64,000 nucleotides of DNA from Odontesthes bonariensis (GCF_027942865.1 NC_134515.1:19118227-19182226), one strand, 5' to 3'. Shown: positions 1 to 32,375, numbered from the stretch's first letter. The notes: generated by a model from the letters alone, not told the origin. Numbers and translations: made by a program.

Positions 1-1517
<1,517 letters not shown>

Positions 1518-2266
1518 GGTGACTCCCAACCCCAGCAGTTTGGCAAGTTGGATGATTCATGTACTCTGTAGTCACAGATATCTATTAGGCCCCCCCGTGT
1601 TTATTTCCTCTTGTTTTTGATATTATGTATTATTTTTTTTTTTTTAGACTAGTAAATTAGTATTGTTTTGCAGGGGGTTGCTCTGTGTAGACAGAAACAA
1701 CCCAAGATGTATGTACATTTATATGGGGCGACCTTTTCTTGATTTGGCCATTATAAAGCATTATTAAAATTATTCATAATCAAGTGAAAGTGTATGGGGA
1801 ATCAAACCTTTTAACTTGTATCATGTGGTTAAATATGAGGATTATTCTTGAGTCGACTTTTTATACTGTCATGGCCCTCTTCAGTTGTGCGCTTTAAAGC
1901 CCTCGTCTGTCCTTGTTGAGTGTACTTAAAGATGTATTTGCATTTCTTATGTGCTACTTTTTAAAAAATCTTAATCAGGAAACCATTGATACAGTGTGGT
2001 GGATACATTCCCTTGTGTTATACCTAAATAAAACCCATAATTGGCTCCAGCGGGCAGAGCTGTAATGAGATCATTAAGCTTAGTGAAATTGTTTAAATAG
2101 AATTATTTCAAAGAAAATGTAAAGAGGGTCTTACATCTGTGGGAATACCAACAGTCTTTTTTTACCCTGAGTTCATTTTCTGAATCAGCTTTAGGGAAAC
2201 TGAGAAGTCAGCACAAGTGAAACGATTCTGTCTGGTTTGTTTTATTGATTGCTTTGCTTCAATAAA
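1518..2266 (+). terminator. smc1a: smc1a 3' UTR with two possible polyadenylation signals
   Basis: The sequence after the stop codon is AT-rich and has no gene. AATAAA occurs at 2027-2032 and again at 2261-2266. Either could end the transcript, giving a 3' UTR of about 0.5 or 0.75 kb. The second sits just before a T-rich stretch. Which one is used cannot be seen from the sequence. Confidence 0.6.
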
Positions 2267-2599
2267 TACAGTTTAAATTATTTAAGGCCCTTTGTTTTGT
2301 TTTTTTTAATTCACCCTTTTCTAATTTTAGGTGCTGTTCCTCGTGATTATTTTTAACTTCCAAGTGCAGCATGCATGTTGCTGCGTTAGCTTTCAGTCCA
2401 TAAGGGGGAGTCTCGCTATTTGTGGTCCATGTAGTTTCCCACCAGCTTCTGCTGGAGGTGCGCTCGGATCCGTCATCAGTTTTTACGTACTTATTTTGAG
2501 CATCCTTGCCCGTTTTCTTGTCCTTTTTCCACTCTCTCCAGATCCAAGTGATTGCGCCTTGACGCGTTTGGTTTCAGAAAGAAAGCTAATGTAGACGTA
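2267..2599. other. Gap between the convergent smc1a and cacna1s 3' ends
   Basis: This stretch separates the 3' ends of two converging genes. An open frame at 2331-2594 has no recognisable domain and no splice or homology support. I see nothing else in it. Confidence 0.5.
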
Positions 2600-3717
2600 A
2601 ATGTTTTACATTATTTATTTCATTTGCCACTGGTGTGAACACAAAAAGTAACATCAGCCTTAATGGCACAGAAGTGAACGAGCGTTAAGGTGGGAGGTCC
2701 ACTCAAACGAGCAGAATCTCCAAAACCTTGAAACACGATGTGCGACAGCAAAACACGGGCAGATAGAGGACGATGTAAAAAAAAAAAAAAAAAAAAAAGA
2801 AGAAGCAAGAATACAGTCCTTCGGAAAGCCTGTTAGCTTTTCAGCGCAAAAAATGATAAAATGACAATTTTCAAAGAGCTTTCAAGCTAAATCAACCATA
2901 CCCCACACCAGGTGTTCTGAAGAATCCTTCTGTTTACTACACAGATTACAAGTTTATGTGAAGAAAAAAAACATAAAACCTGTAGCAGAAGAGTGACACG
3001 CAGTCTTAACTATATGGTTTAAATCCGAGCAAATACTTCATTATGACTAGATCTTTGGATATGTCGTTTTTAGATTTAAACATACGTTTTCTCTGTCGAC
3101 TGCATCCAACAACAGTTTCAAGCAAAGAAAACAGGATAAACCCTCGTATTAGAAATTTCGCACCAGAAAATCCTTTCACTTGCATTGTAAGAATGAGAGT
3201 CCCTTAAAGTGCAGTTTTCTGGGTCTGGATGCAGAGAAACTTGTCTCCACAAAGTAAAAGTCCTTGACCACCGTCCTCAATATAATACAGCACAACCTAG
3301 ATGGCAGTCTTCTTTCGGTTTACACAAAGAGTCACCAGACATTTTAAGCCACTGGCCACCATCCTGCCCCCCTCTGTGAGGCTTTAGTAAGACATTTTCC
3401 TCACCCACATGGTTGTAACCAAAGTGGAATGGATATCCTCAGCAAAGAAAGAAGTGCGTCAATCTGTAAACTTTGAGATAGGTTAGTGTTTTTATTAGTT
3501 CAATAAATCTGAAGGATGTCGCATCATCAGATATACTGTTTTACCTTGGTTAAGTTTCAACCACACTTGACAATTTATTTATCTGTGTTTTAGGCCTCGT
3601 GTCGGGCTAACAGATACAAATTGTCAAAAGGGAAACGAGCTCAGTAGTGCGTCGTGAGGTGAAGCCACCTGCTAGTGTAAAAACCCACTTTAACGATGTA
3701 AACTCAGGTAAAAGCCT
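2600..3717 (-). terminator. cacna1s: cacna1s 3' UTR with polyadenylation signals on the minus strand
   Basis: Downstream of the cacna1s stop codon there is about 1.1 kb without a gene. Minus-strand AATAAA signals, seen as TTTATT on the plus strand, lie at 2614-2619 and 3491-3496. The distal one would give a 3' UTR of about 1.1 kb ending near 2600, and the proximal one about 0.23 kb. A poly(A)/poly(T) run near 2777-2798 lies inside the long form. The true end needs transcript data. Confidence 0.5.
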
Positions 3718-19913
<16,196 letters not shown>

Positions 19914-20420
19914 CCCGATGCCTCCACCTGACAAAAATTCCCAATTCCAGAAAAAACGTCACCACTTGGTGTAAAATCCCAAACTTGGGTGCAATATAAC
20001 TCCTTTTCGTGAAGGCCTCCGGGATTCAGACCAGCTGATTTTGTGCGGGTTCCCCGCTGCCCTCTCCCCTCTTCTCCTCTTCCTCTGGCTCCCGTTTACC
20101 TAACGCAGAGCTACTGACCTCTCCTCCTGGCTGAGGGCCTCTGACAGAAAAAGCTCAGCTCGGCAGAGAAAAATAACAGGAGCCCAGAGTGGCTGGAGAA
20201 GCAGTTGGCCCTGCTCAGGTTTAAATTTAGATTGTGAACCACTGGGCAGGCCATGCTTGGGGATGATTAAGAGGGCAGGGGGGAGGAAGATGGAACAAGA
20301 AGGGCAGCTTTGTTGGGGCGAAAGCAAAAAGAAGGGGAGAAACATCATCTTGGGGGGTGGGGGTGAAAGAGGGCCTGCGGGCTAGACTACAAGACACTGA
20401 AGCTGATCCCTAAACTGTAA
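19914..20420 (-). promoter_or_regulatory. cacna1s: cacna1s 5' flank with muscle-type motifs
   Basis: This stretch upstream of the start codon is the likely 5' UTR and promoter. It contains an E-box CAGCTG at 20032-20037 and a sequence matching the MEF2 consensus (TTAAATTTAG) at 20221-20230. Both fit control by myogenic bHLH and MEF2 factors, but such short motifs are common. A minus-strand TATA-like stretch (GTTATATTGC) lies at 19991-20000. The transcription start is not determined. Confidence 0.4.
20116..20145. repeat. 30-bp direct repeat, copy 1
   Basis: About 27 of 30 bases match the segment at 20876-20905. Both copies contain CTGAGGGCCTCTGAC. The two copies lie 760 bp apart in the same orientation within the cacna1s upstream region. 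Confidence 0.7.
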
Positions 20421-20682
20421 ACAAAACAAAAGAGGAGTTGGACGGAGTAGGACATGTTCCATCTCAGTCCCATATGTAAATAACTTAAGTACACTTTTAA
20501 AAATGCAAACTGTCTCACTCTCACTTTCAACATTAGATATGTTTTGCTTTTCTGAATATTAGTTTATGTGACCTGCAAATCGAAACACAATATTCTGTAA
20601 CACACAGCGGTAAAAACATAATGTCCTAATGGGGAAAAAGTCAAAACTGCAGGCAAATACAGAGTGCCTTTGTTGTAGCATA

Positions 20683-20748
20683 CACTGATCGACTTTCATT
20701 AATAACATGCATCTAACAATGCATGTTATTAATGAAAGTCGATCAGTG
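20683..20748. repeat. Perfect 30-bp inverted repeat with a 6-nt loop
   Basis: The left arm at 20683-20712 starts CACTGATCGACTTTCATTAA. The right arm at 20719-20748 is its exact reverse complement, with the loop CTAACA between. A transcript of either strand would fold into a 66-nt hairpin without mismatches. It lies between the cacna1s 5' end and the tmem9 3' end. No terminal repeats of a known family were recognised. Confidence 0.9.
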
Positions 20749-20875
20749 ACCCAAGCATAAAAATAATTTTAGTTGAGGTGGTGTTACATGAGATTTTGAG
20801 ACTTAAAAAAAAAAAAAAAAAAGTTGGATAGCATTTGATCTGAAACAAAAAAAGTTTTCCACTAAGCTCAAAATA

Positions 20876-20905
20876 GACCTCTTCTTGTGGCTGAGGGCCT
20901 CTGAC
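20876..20905. repeat. 30-bp direct repeat, copy 2
   Basis: This is the second copy of the segment at 20116-20145, with three mismatches in the left half and an identical right half. Confidence 0.7.
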
Positions 20906-21124
20906 TTATCAAATGTTAATATAAGACTATAATAGTTTAGTGTCAAGTCTTCAATGTGACACTAAATTTGATGACAAAGAAGTAAGTCATGCTGCTGACA
21001 GAAAGAGTTCACTTGTGTACTATGTCGCCCCCTAATGCCAATAACAGGAAGCTGTGCATTCAACAGGAAAAATATAAAGAAAAAAAAGAAAAAGGAAAGA
21101 AGCCCCCAAACATCTGGAAAAATG

Positions 21125-22609
21125 ACTAGGTAATTTTTTTTATTTCACACCAAGCCATACACATATCAATCCTACATTTGGCTGGAGATGAATACACAGA
21201 TGGGTGAAAAATTGAAGGAAAATCCAACTTAAAACACCGATTTGGCATTGATTCTACATGTCTGAGGTGCTGCTGGAGGTATGAAGCGGGAACCTTCCAG
21301 AAAACATTCCACCGCATTGTGTTATGATGATAGTGATGGAGAATGCTGTCCAACACAGCAGCCCTAAATTTCTCATGCATGTTGAAATGGGTGAGATTTG
21401 ACAAATCCAAAGACCAGAGTGGGAGATTTCCATCAAACAGGACAAGAGAGAGAGAAAAAAAAAAAAAAGCTTCTAGTACACATCAGATCAACTGTAGGGA
21501 TCAAGCATCAAGATTGTTCTTTTAATGTGTGTCAACCATCTGTTAAATAAACATACACTGAGAGCAAAGGTATGAAGAACATTTAAATCAATAAAAATGA
21601 TAAAACATTACTGGCAACTAAACATAAGCAGATCACATTGTGAATGAAGTTATGTGTCATTTTCCCTTTAATTCTTTTAATACATTGAACCCTTCAATTC
21701 CACGAGGCATCCTACTGTCATTCTGTCACACTAAACACTACTGATGGGGTCACAGACTTCAGACATTCTCCTGTGGTAGAGATCTGACTCACCAAAAGGG
21801 TTGCTTTAAAACTCTGATAAATGTCCCACTCCCCATTTCTTTCATTCCAAGTACAGTATGTGACTTCAAGTTGTGCTGCAACAATAAAGGACAGGAATCG
21901 GCCATGTGTCTACAAGAGCCAAGCCCTTTTTCCCATATAAAACAATAAATGTAAGACAAATGATTTCATAAAAGTACAATAATAAGAAGATATCAGCCAA
22001 ATTCCTTGGGAGGCCCTACCATCTGTTATGTTTTGAAAGCTGTAACTTGGCAATATTTAGGAGACACATCTTGAGTTTGGTCAAACACATTTCCCCACAT
22101 GGAGTAGGAAAAGGCAAAGATTGAGGCTGAAAGCAGCAACACAGACTTTAAATAACAAAAAACACGATATCGCAAACAAAACTGAGTATGTTCAAGCTTC
22201 AATACCAACGAATTACCAGTGGTAAACTAGAAATGTGGAACGACTGGCAACGACATAAGCAAGGTCATCTAATTGAACCCAATATACGCTTTGTGAGGCA
22301 CGTTTATAAATCATACCACAAGAAAAATTGCTCAAATGGCGAAAATATTTTTTTGCCCTCTATATAGACATTCCAAATCTGCTGAAAATTATTAGGAGCA
22401 TTTCTACTCAGTAAGAGTACACAAAACATGCAGTCCCCCCCCAAACTGCAACTTAGCTTATGTTACGGTAAATAAATTAAAAATAAATTAAATGAGTGCT
22501 TGTATGATCATTGTTTGAAATATTTCTCAGTGATGAAATACTAATACAGTAGGTGCACATGTGCAGTTAAACAGCTGGTGACAGTGAAAAGCACCAAACC
22601 CAGTGAGGT
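21125..22609 (-). terminator. tmem9: Probable tmem9 3' UTR with polyadenylation signal
   Basis: The 1.5 kb after the tmem9 stop codon has no gene. A minus-strand AATAAA, seen as TTTATT at 21139-21144, is a good candidate for the transcript end. Below it the minus strand becomes T-rich, as expected downstream of a cleavage site. Shorter forms cannot be ruled out. Confidence 0.45.
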
Positions 22610-24789
<2,180 letters not shown>

Positions 24790-25125
24790 TTCACTGCCAG
24801 GAAAACGTTTTGCACGGCTGGTGCACGATGACCATCAACGCTCTGTCAAAACACAGCAGGAGGCTGGTTTAGCAGGTGTGAGAGTCAGCCACCACGCAAA
24901 GTGGGTGATACTGAGCCTAAAAACGGCTTCCGCAGGCTTCTACAATAAACTTACCTTACAACACCAACTGAAGTCCTTGTTTTCGCTTTGCATTCACGAT
25001 ACAGCTTTAAATTGCGTCTCCACAGTTAATGTGTACACTTTGTTCTTCCTGCTTCCGAATTGTCGTCACAATCATCAAACTTCCGGAAAAGGAAACATGC
25101 AGCGACAGCGCCGCCTGCTGGACCA
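24790..25125 (-). promoter_or_regulatory. tmem9: tmem9 5' UTR and promoter region
   Basis: There is no TATA box at a fitting place, as is usual for a broadly expressed gene. An ETS-type site ACTTCCGG lies at 25079-25086. A CTCF-like sequence, CAGCGCCGCCTGCTGG, lies at 25106-25121. The transcription start is not known. Confidence 0.4.
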
Positions 25126-27842
25126 ACACAACAATAAACATTGGAAAATGAAATCTGACCTGTTGGAATTAGTTACATGCGAACCTTGCCATTGGTTTTT
25201 CAGTTTTTTTTTTTTGGTTTTTTTTGTGAATTACCATTTTGAATGAAACGTGAAAATGAAAAACCTATTTGTGTATCTTACATGACTCCTCAAATGAAAT
25301 ATGGATTGTCACACAAGAGGCTGAAATAATCTATTTCTTTTTCGTCAAAAGTAAAATTTAAATAGTTGTTTTTATCTTAAAAAGTAAAGTAGTTCTATGG
25401 GCAAGATTGATGTGAAATAAATGTCGTCTTCTTGAACAATAAATAACCTTGCGGGAGCATCACAAAAGTTTATGAAGTTAATCCAGTCTTTTAAGGTGAA
25501 AAGTAGGGCTTTCAGTATGTCTGATGCAAGCCCTCAATGTCTTTCACCATTATGATAATAATGAATACCTTAAAATACAATATAACATACTGTTCCATGA
25601 TATTTAGAACCCCAAAAATCTGTGCCTTGGTGAATGCAATTCAAACAGGCCTCAAATATGCCCAGAGTGGTGTAGACTTACGACTTATGTCGTGCAAACT
25701 TAAACTTGCTGTTGACACTTTGACACTGTCCACATAGCACTCGTTTATTTATACAGATGCAACAACAAATGGATATAAAGTGTGGAAGAGGAGAGTTTCT
25801 GAAGCAGCGATAAAATGGGACAAAAGATTAAGATGCTGCCAACAAATTGATGTTTGATTAATGATAACCCTGTGGTATGATAAATAATTAGCTACAGTAC
25901 ATCACCTGAATAATGTGCATTACCTATAAAAGTACAATTATATCATCTTTTATAAAGGAATTTGTGGCTTATCATAACATTTTCCCATATCTCACCGCCA
26001 ACACTGTTCTTATGTCCAATCCTGCCTCTGTCTTAGAATTTGTAATGTAAGTCTCAGCTTCTTGACCCGATCAATATCCCTATTTCCTGGTAATCCTGCT
26101 TTCACATGTCTCTGTATAGTAAGCTACTCATACCTCTAATAAGCCATAGAAATCAATGACTCACAAATTCAGCCTGAACCACTTGAGCCTTTGGTCACAG
26201 AGATCAATTGAGACCACGGTTATTTCTCTAATGAGCTATGACATCGGTGTAAACAACAGCACACCATCCTTTGCGCAACCTCAATCATTCATGTGACCCT
26301 TAATTTAAACAATGAAGAAGAAAAAAACACAGTAAGAAGCGGCAGAGAACTTGTTTATTCAATTTGTATTATGGAGATTTGTGACATTGCATTTCATTTC
26401 ACAAAGAATCCGAAGGGATCCGGTTAGGTTCGTTTGATGTTTGATGGATTCTGGGAGCTATTTGTGAATGTAGACAGAAGGATAATTTAATGATTATAAC
26501 TGATGGAGGACTGAATAAAACTCACTGGGGCCAAGTTACATTGATGGTCGCAAAAATGGCTTGAAAAGGAAGTGTATATTTCAGATCATTTGTTTTTCAG
26601 TAGTTCACCAAATGGCAAATGTGAGCCAAATTTAGGAGGAGGAATGCTGTTGCTTTCACACTTTAGCTAAATAATAGATTGCGGACTACTTCATTTGTCT
26701 AATCATAGTCTTTGTTTATCAAAATTGGCTCATAAACCCTCTTCAGGTGGTGATTTGTGCACCCTTCCTTGCTCACAGTGAATCTTATTCTCTCACCTCT
26801 GTCATTGTAAGTCACTTAGTTCTCAGTGCTCTTTGATGAAAGACTGCCCTTTACGTCCTCAGGCCAATTACAGCATAAGTGACACCGACCAGAGCTCAAT
26901 GCCAGGTCTCATTATAATTTCAGACTCCTCAAGAAAACGTTAAAGGTGATCCGTCCTTTTTTACGAAGTCTTTGCAAAATTCTTTGAGGAAGAATAGAAA
27001 TCTAGTTCTCTTATGTAAAATGGTTTATTAGCACTTAACTAGAAAAAACGGTATTGGTACAGACAGATACAAATATTCTGACAAAATCTGTGAGTGGTGA
27101 ACTGTGCTCACGCCCTGATTATGAAACAGCAAAGGGAAAATGATCCATATTGCAAACACTACAGCAAAACACCGCCTAATAAACAACATCAGAAGGTGTC
27201 GACTTCTCTTATTTGTCAAGGTACCTGAGGAGTATTGACTGTATCTCATTATTCAAAGCTTTAATTTTCAAGGGACCTGAGAACAGCCAGGCAGTTTGCC
27301 CACTAGGAGATGCTATAAGGCCCAAGGTAAAGCAAACCGAATCCTGCCCAGCAGACAGACAGTCAAAGCAGACTTTGGAACCAGATAATATGTAGAAAGT
27401 GTCATTTAAAAAAGAAAAGGACTGAGAATAGTGTGAAATATACAGGTGAGGCTGCACATAGAGCCCATAGGAGTATTCCTCACATGGTTTAAATGATAGT
27501 TTCAACTATATTAATAGCAGGTAATTCACCTAATAATGAAGGCTGAAAGCTCAATATTAATAAATCGTGATATGTATATATATTCAGAGTGTTAAATGTA
27601 TATGTAAGTATATATATATAAACGTTTTTATCAGAGATTTTTAATTCAATTAAATTCCCACACCTGACTTGCTGTGGAGGGTTTGCATCCTGAATTTCAT
27701 GTTTGGATACATTTAACCTTTCTGCATGTTTCCTTTTGACCTTTATGTAATCATCTGCAGTATCTCTCCACTCTTCTCTGTATCATGCTTTTGGAGAGAA
27801 CACAGTTTGAATAACAAGACTATCTGTGGGAAGCGATCTCTC
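25126..27842. other. Intergenic sequence without recognised features
   Basis: This stretch is AT-rich and only short unsupported open frames occur. I see no gene, RNA or clear transposon. Confidence 0.6.
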
Positions 27843-27935
27843 CTCCTCTCCTCTCCTCTCCTCTCCTCTCCTCTCCTCTCCTCTCCTCTCCTCTCCTCTC
27901 CTCTCCTCTCCTCTCCTCTCCTCTCCTCTCCTCTC
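27843..27935. repeat. (CCTCT)n pentanucleotide microsatellite, about 18 copies
   Basis: This is an uninterrupted pyrimidine tract of about 92 bp on the plus strand, a purine tract on the minus strand. It is likely polymorphic in length and also makes spurious open frames in both directions. Confidence 0.95.
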
Positions 27936-28391
27936 AGCTGGTGATACACTGTGGGCAGCAGGACTATTCTAATAGACACACATGGTAATTACAGTGGTTG
28001 GAGGCAGCAGACAGTGGTGGTCCAGGGACAGCACAAAACTATAAATCACAACTCCTGCGCCTGCCCTCCTGAGCGTAGCCGATCACGCTCAACCAAAAAG
28101 CAATTCTGCCAACATGTGTTTGCACATTTGTCTTCATCATCCACTGGCTTGTTTTGGGCCCCTGTGACTGAATTTTCCTTTCCCGCGGTGATCAAACAAG
28201 GACTATTTCTCAAGTGTTTGAGTCAAAGTCCTCTTTATTAGGCTCAATAATTAAAAGTCACTTGAGATGCTCGCAGTAAGATGTCTCCACAAATATTTTG
28301 TGTTTGTTTTAAACATGCTTAAGTCAAAGAAGAAGGAAGCAAGGGTGGAAAACATCACCAGATATTAGTTTGAGGAATGTTTCTTTTTGTG

Positions 28392-28418
28392 TGAGACACT
28401 TCAATGTGAAGTGTCTCA
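28392..28418. repeat. Short palindrome, 12-bp arms with a 3-nt loop
   Basis: TGAGACACTTCA at 28392-28403 is followed by ATG and then its exact reverse complement TGAAGTGTCTCA at 28407-28418. It may be a fossil transposon end or a chance hairpin. Confidence 0.7.
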
Positions 28419-31400
28419 ATCAAAGGGGTGGCTATCGCAAAGGTGTTAAAACTGTAGTGATGGTGACCCAACGTACAGTGTGTGTCCTGTTCTGCTTTAT
28501 CCATACGGACAGCTGCCTGTCAGCCAGCTGAGCCCATGCTCGGGAAAGGTGTCTGCTGAGAAGCTTGTGTCATCAAGGTGAGATCAGAGCGCAGCTACAC
28601 TGAGCTGAGCTGAAATGGATGCAGAGGAGAGAGTGTCTCCTGCCTCCGAGGGACACAGCAAGGAAACAGAGACTGCTGGAGCAGGAGACTCAGCCAGACA
28701 GAACATGAAAACCAAGAGCGGCCATGACACATGACAGACACAAATGCAGGAGGAGAAGCCACACACCTCCCCCCGTCGCTGTTCCTCCTCCTCAGCAGTG
28801 CCGCAGAGAAACAAGCTAATCTGGAAAAGGGGGGGGGGAGGAAAAAGAAGAGATGATGCTTGAACTGCTGTGGCTCTCAGTTGAACTCTAGCCCCTTGTA
28901 ATGTGTGGTCTTTGATGTTGGCCAAGATGTTTTGAGAGATGCGAGAAAGCTTCAAAGAGAGCTTTGGTAGAAAAAAAAAATTGTTAGAAAAATATAACAG
29001 CAAGCACCCATGAATCTGCATGCATCTTACAAGAGAGATAAGGGGTCAGACAAGAAGACAGCTGAAAACAATGGCAAGAAATGAAAGGTGACATGAAGTG
29101 AAAGGTAGATAAATAGCTTCAGGGGAGGAAGGAGGTTTGTTGTTGGTATAAAAGGATGTGATAGGCTTTGGTCTTGGAAAAGCTTCAAGTTAATTTAACA
29201 AAGCTTGGCCGGCCAGTCAACAGATGCCAGCTATGCCCACATCTGAGTGACTTCAGTCCAGAATCTAATTTATTCATCCACTGATGCATAGAATACTTAA
29301 GGACAAAAATGAAAGACGCCAATCGAGTCAATGAGCAAAACAGAACACATAAACATCTTTCATGCATGTCCCAACAAAAGGGACCTATGTGGAAATCACA
29401 TGTGACACTTAGCTCTGGGTGTTTGTATAGTTTGGTGTAACTGAATTGGGGTCTCTAAGAGAAAACTTTCACTCACTTGGGTGTCTTTGATTCATCAGGG
29501 TATAGTCAGTGCCACCCCCATTCTCCATCTTCAGCAATTCCCTTGTTATGGCAGTTTGTGATCCACTTACCCCAGCTGTGAGCCACATCTGCAGGCATGA
29601 TGGACTTGGTCCACAGGGGCCACCTACACCGAATGCCACTGCAACTCAGCATCCCTTTTTTTGGCATTTGCTTGAAACTGACATGGCAGCTTAGCAGTGT
29701 GCCCTGATGGACTGCCCCTAGCATTTCAACAAAAACTTAGATAAAAAAGTTGTAAAACATAGAATCTTTGCAACAGAGATGCCTGCACATGCATCATGAC
29801 ACGATGAATGGATATACTGTTGTATTTTTCTATCTGATACCCTATTTTCTTGTGTCTCGCAATGAATCAGATGTTAACAGAGTGATATGAGTCCAAACTT
29901 GTCATCTCACAGCTTCAGAAATCAATAGAGCCCCACATCCTCCCTATAATCTCATCACACGTGTGGAGCAAGCTTGAGCTGACTGATGCTCAAACAGAGG
30001 GAGGAAAAAGGAAGAAAAAAGTGAAGGAGATGGTGAGAGAGGTGAAGATAGAGGATAGGGATATGTACCGGAAAAAGAAAATTGTCCAAAATGGATTTGT
30101 ACCCTATATTTATGAATCCAAGTCTCTGGTTTAAAAAACACCCGAAACTCTGTTGATTCAGCACACAGCTTTTATTTAATTTGTCCAAAATTTCTTTCTG
30201 TTTTTCAAACATCTGCATCCACATCAGTACACTGCAAGTGGATGGCATTTTGTTTGGGGTGCTTTAAAAAGAATACTTAACTAAATTGATCAGTGATGTG
30301 CCCTTCAAAAAATGCTGCTTTCGTTGTTTACCTCACTGTTTATGTTTTGTTATCAGAAATTGTATAGGAGCAACACTCTTTGTGTTGACAGTGAAAGCTG
30401 TGGACAAGGCAGAGATGAAGAAATAGCACCGCTGATGTGAGAATCACAAAGAAAATTCATTTCGCCCCGAGCATTTTGAGGAAGTGGAAGAAATCTCTAA
30501 ATCAGGGAAAATAAAACCCAATGTTCCCCTTTAGGACCACAGATATTGTATTCTTTATTCCTCATATTCTTCTTCTTTGTCAAACCCTGACGCCTCAACA
30601 ATGTAACTTCTGCCCCTTCTTTTTAACTTCACATCCCCGGATGTTTTTATCTTCAAACTTGTGTGCTTCAGATCCAACACAGCTCTGGTTGGAGCCACAA
30701 AAGGATTTAGATGCACTTTTATTTTCTCACATCGGCAGTAAAAACCCAGGAGACCTGAAAACAGGATTTGATGTGTAAAAGTGATCGAGTTCCCCTTCAA
30801 GTCAGACTTAATTTGTAGCCTGCTCTCTACAGCGCTCCTCAGTGACACCTAAAATGACCAGAAGTGCAATATATTTTGCTCATTGTGTCTCATTGTCTAT
30901 CCTTAACTGAGTGAATTCTGTTACCTTCCCTCACTAAAAGAATTTATTTGCATTAGATCCCTTCCCATTTTCTTTCCCTCTGCCGCAGCGGCAAGTAGAT
31001 CAAAGTCAACCCACCCTGTTGCGCAGCCTCTGTCATATCTCACTCTGTCTCTGATATTTATTGAATTCATCAGCAGGCTCTCTATTAAAGGAGAGGAAAA
31101 GAGGCTGTTGGACAAATGTGGGCAAAACAAAAAACAAGGATGGTGAACAAAATTACAAAAGAAACAACAAGTAAGATGTGGAGGTTTAGCGAGACTGAGA
31201 AACTGTGGAAGAAAAGGGAAAAGACGAAGAAGCAGTAGGAGGTGGGGTTAGAGGGAGACGCTCCACTGCTTGGCTGACAAACACAGGGTCCCTCCAGAGC
31301 CAAACAGATGAGAAGAAGAGGAGGAGAGCAGGAGAGGGGTGAGAGAGAAGGAGGGGAGTTTGATGTGAGCAGTCAAGCCCACCACCCTCCAACAGCCTCT

Positions 31401-31792
31401 GCTCTCTTCTTCACCCCCCACCCCCCCACAAGAAAATCTATGCCTGCTCTCTTAGTATTCCTCCCATCTCTTCTGAAGGCTCTGCAGAAGGGAGAGCAGA
31501 CAAGCGGACTGCTGGTGAGGCCCTGGCCAGCCGTGTGTGATGCTATCTGGGAGTTTTTTTGTTTTTTTTTCTTCCCCCTTCTTCCTTTTTAGAATGGGTG
31601 TTAGCTCAGGGCTGACAGGACAGACAGAGCACCCAGCCACTTGAAAACCTCCACCAGGGACCTGAACTGGACATATCTTTACGGCCCCCTTTCTTCTTCT
31701 CTACTTCTGTAGATCAGTGGGTGTGGTGTTCAGGCAGCATGAACCATATAGTATGGAGTATACAGGTGACCATGGAGGGTGCAGTGATAAAC
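28419..31792. other. Intergenic sequence without recognised features
   Basis: This stretch contains purine-rich patches (near 30000-30060 and 31300-31350) and short open frames with no family resemblance. I see no supported gene. Confidence 0.5.
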
Positions 31793-32276
31793 CAGGTCTT
31801 AAAATTAGGTAAATAAATTTGGTTGAACAAAATGTGAAAAAAATAAATGCACCTTTACTGCTTCTATAGATTTTAGAGGCAATTTTAAGCTTGGTTTGGC
31901 TAATTATGTCATAATTGATCTTCATGAAGTGTGAGCACATCCATAAAAGCAGACATTTGGCAGTTTGTTGGTCTCGAGCAATCAGTTGTGTGTTAACAAA
32001 ATGATAAGAAGGAAAGACATCAGGACCTTAGACAAGCAAATGTTGCTGCCCATCAATCTGGGAAGGGTTATGAGGCCATTTTCCAAAATATAGTATCGAT
32101 TATTCTACAGAGAGAAAAATTATTCACAAGTGGAAAGCATTCAAGACAGACATCCCAAGAGTGGGTGGCCCAGCAATTTAATTTTGAGGTCAGACCATGC
32201 ACTGCTCAGATAAACTGTAAAAAAACCAGAAGAAATATCTCAGTGTATGATTTAAAAAAGACTGAACAAGTGTGGG

Positions 32277-32375
32277 GCTGAACGGTGGTCACCTCACAGC
32301 GAGGGGGTTCCTGACTGGGGCCCTTCTGTGTGGAGTTTGCATGTTCTCCCCATGTATGCGCAGGTTCTCAGGACC
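32277..32375 (+). repeat. SINE-like fragment inside the Tc1 relic
   Basis: The segment has the phrase TGTGTGGAGTTTGCATGTTC preceded by a CTCACAGCGAGGGGGTTC box. Both are common to a widespread fish repeat. Tc1-like sequence continues on both sides, so this is a later insertion or a composite junction. Confidence 0.5.

Noticed and set aside
2331-2594. 87-codon open frame downstream of smc1a
   Set aside because: It is rich in hydrophobic residues from T-rich DNA, has no domain, and sits between two 3' ends.
21020-21035. CTCF-like GTCGCCCCCTAATG
   Set aside because: Only the central CGCCCCCT fits; the right half of the motif is missing.
27743-27979. Open frames across the CCTCT repeat on both strands
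   Set aside because: They are products of the microsatellite, coding only for repeated serine-leucine or arginine-glutamate.
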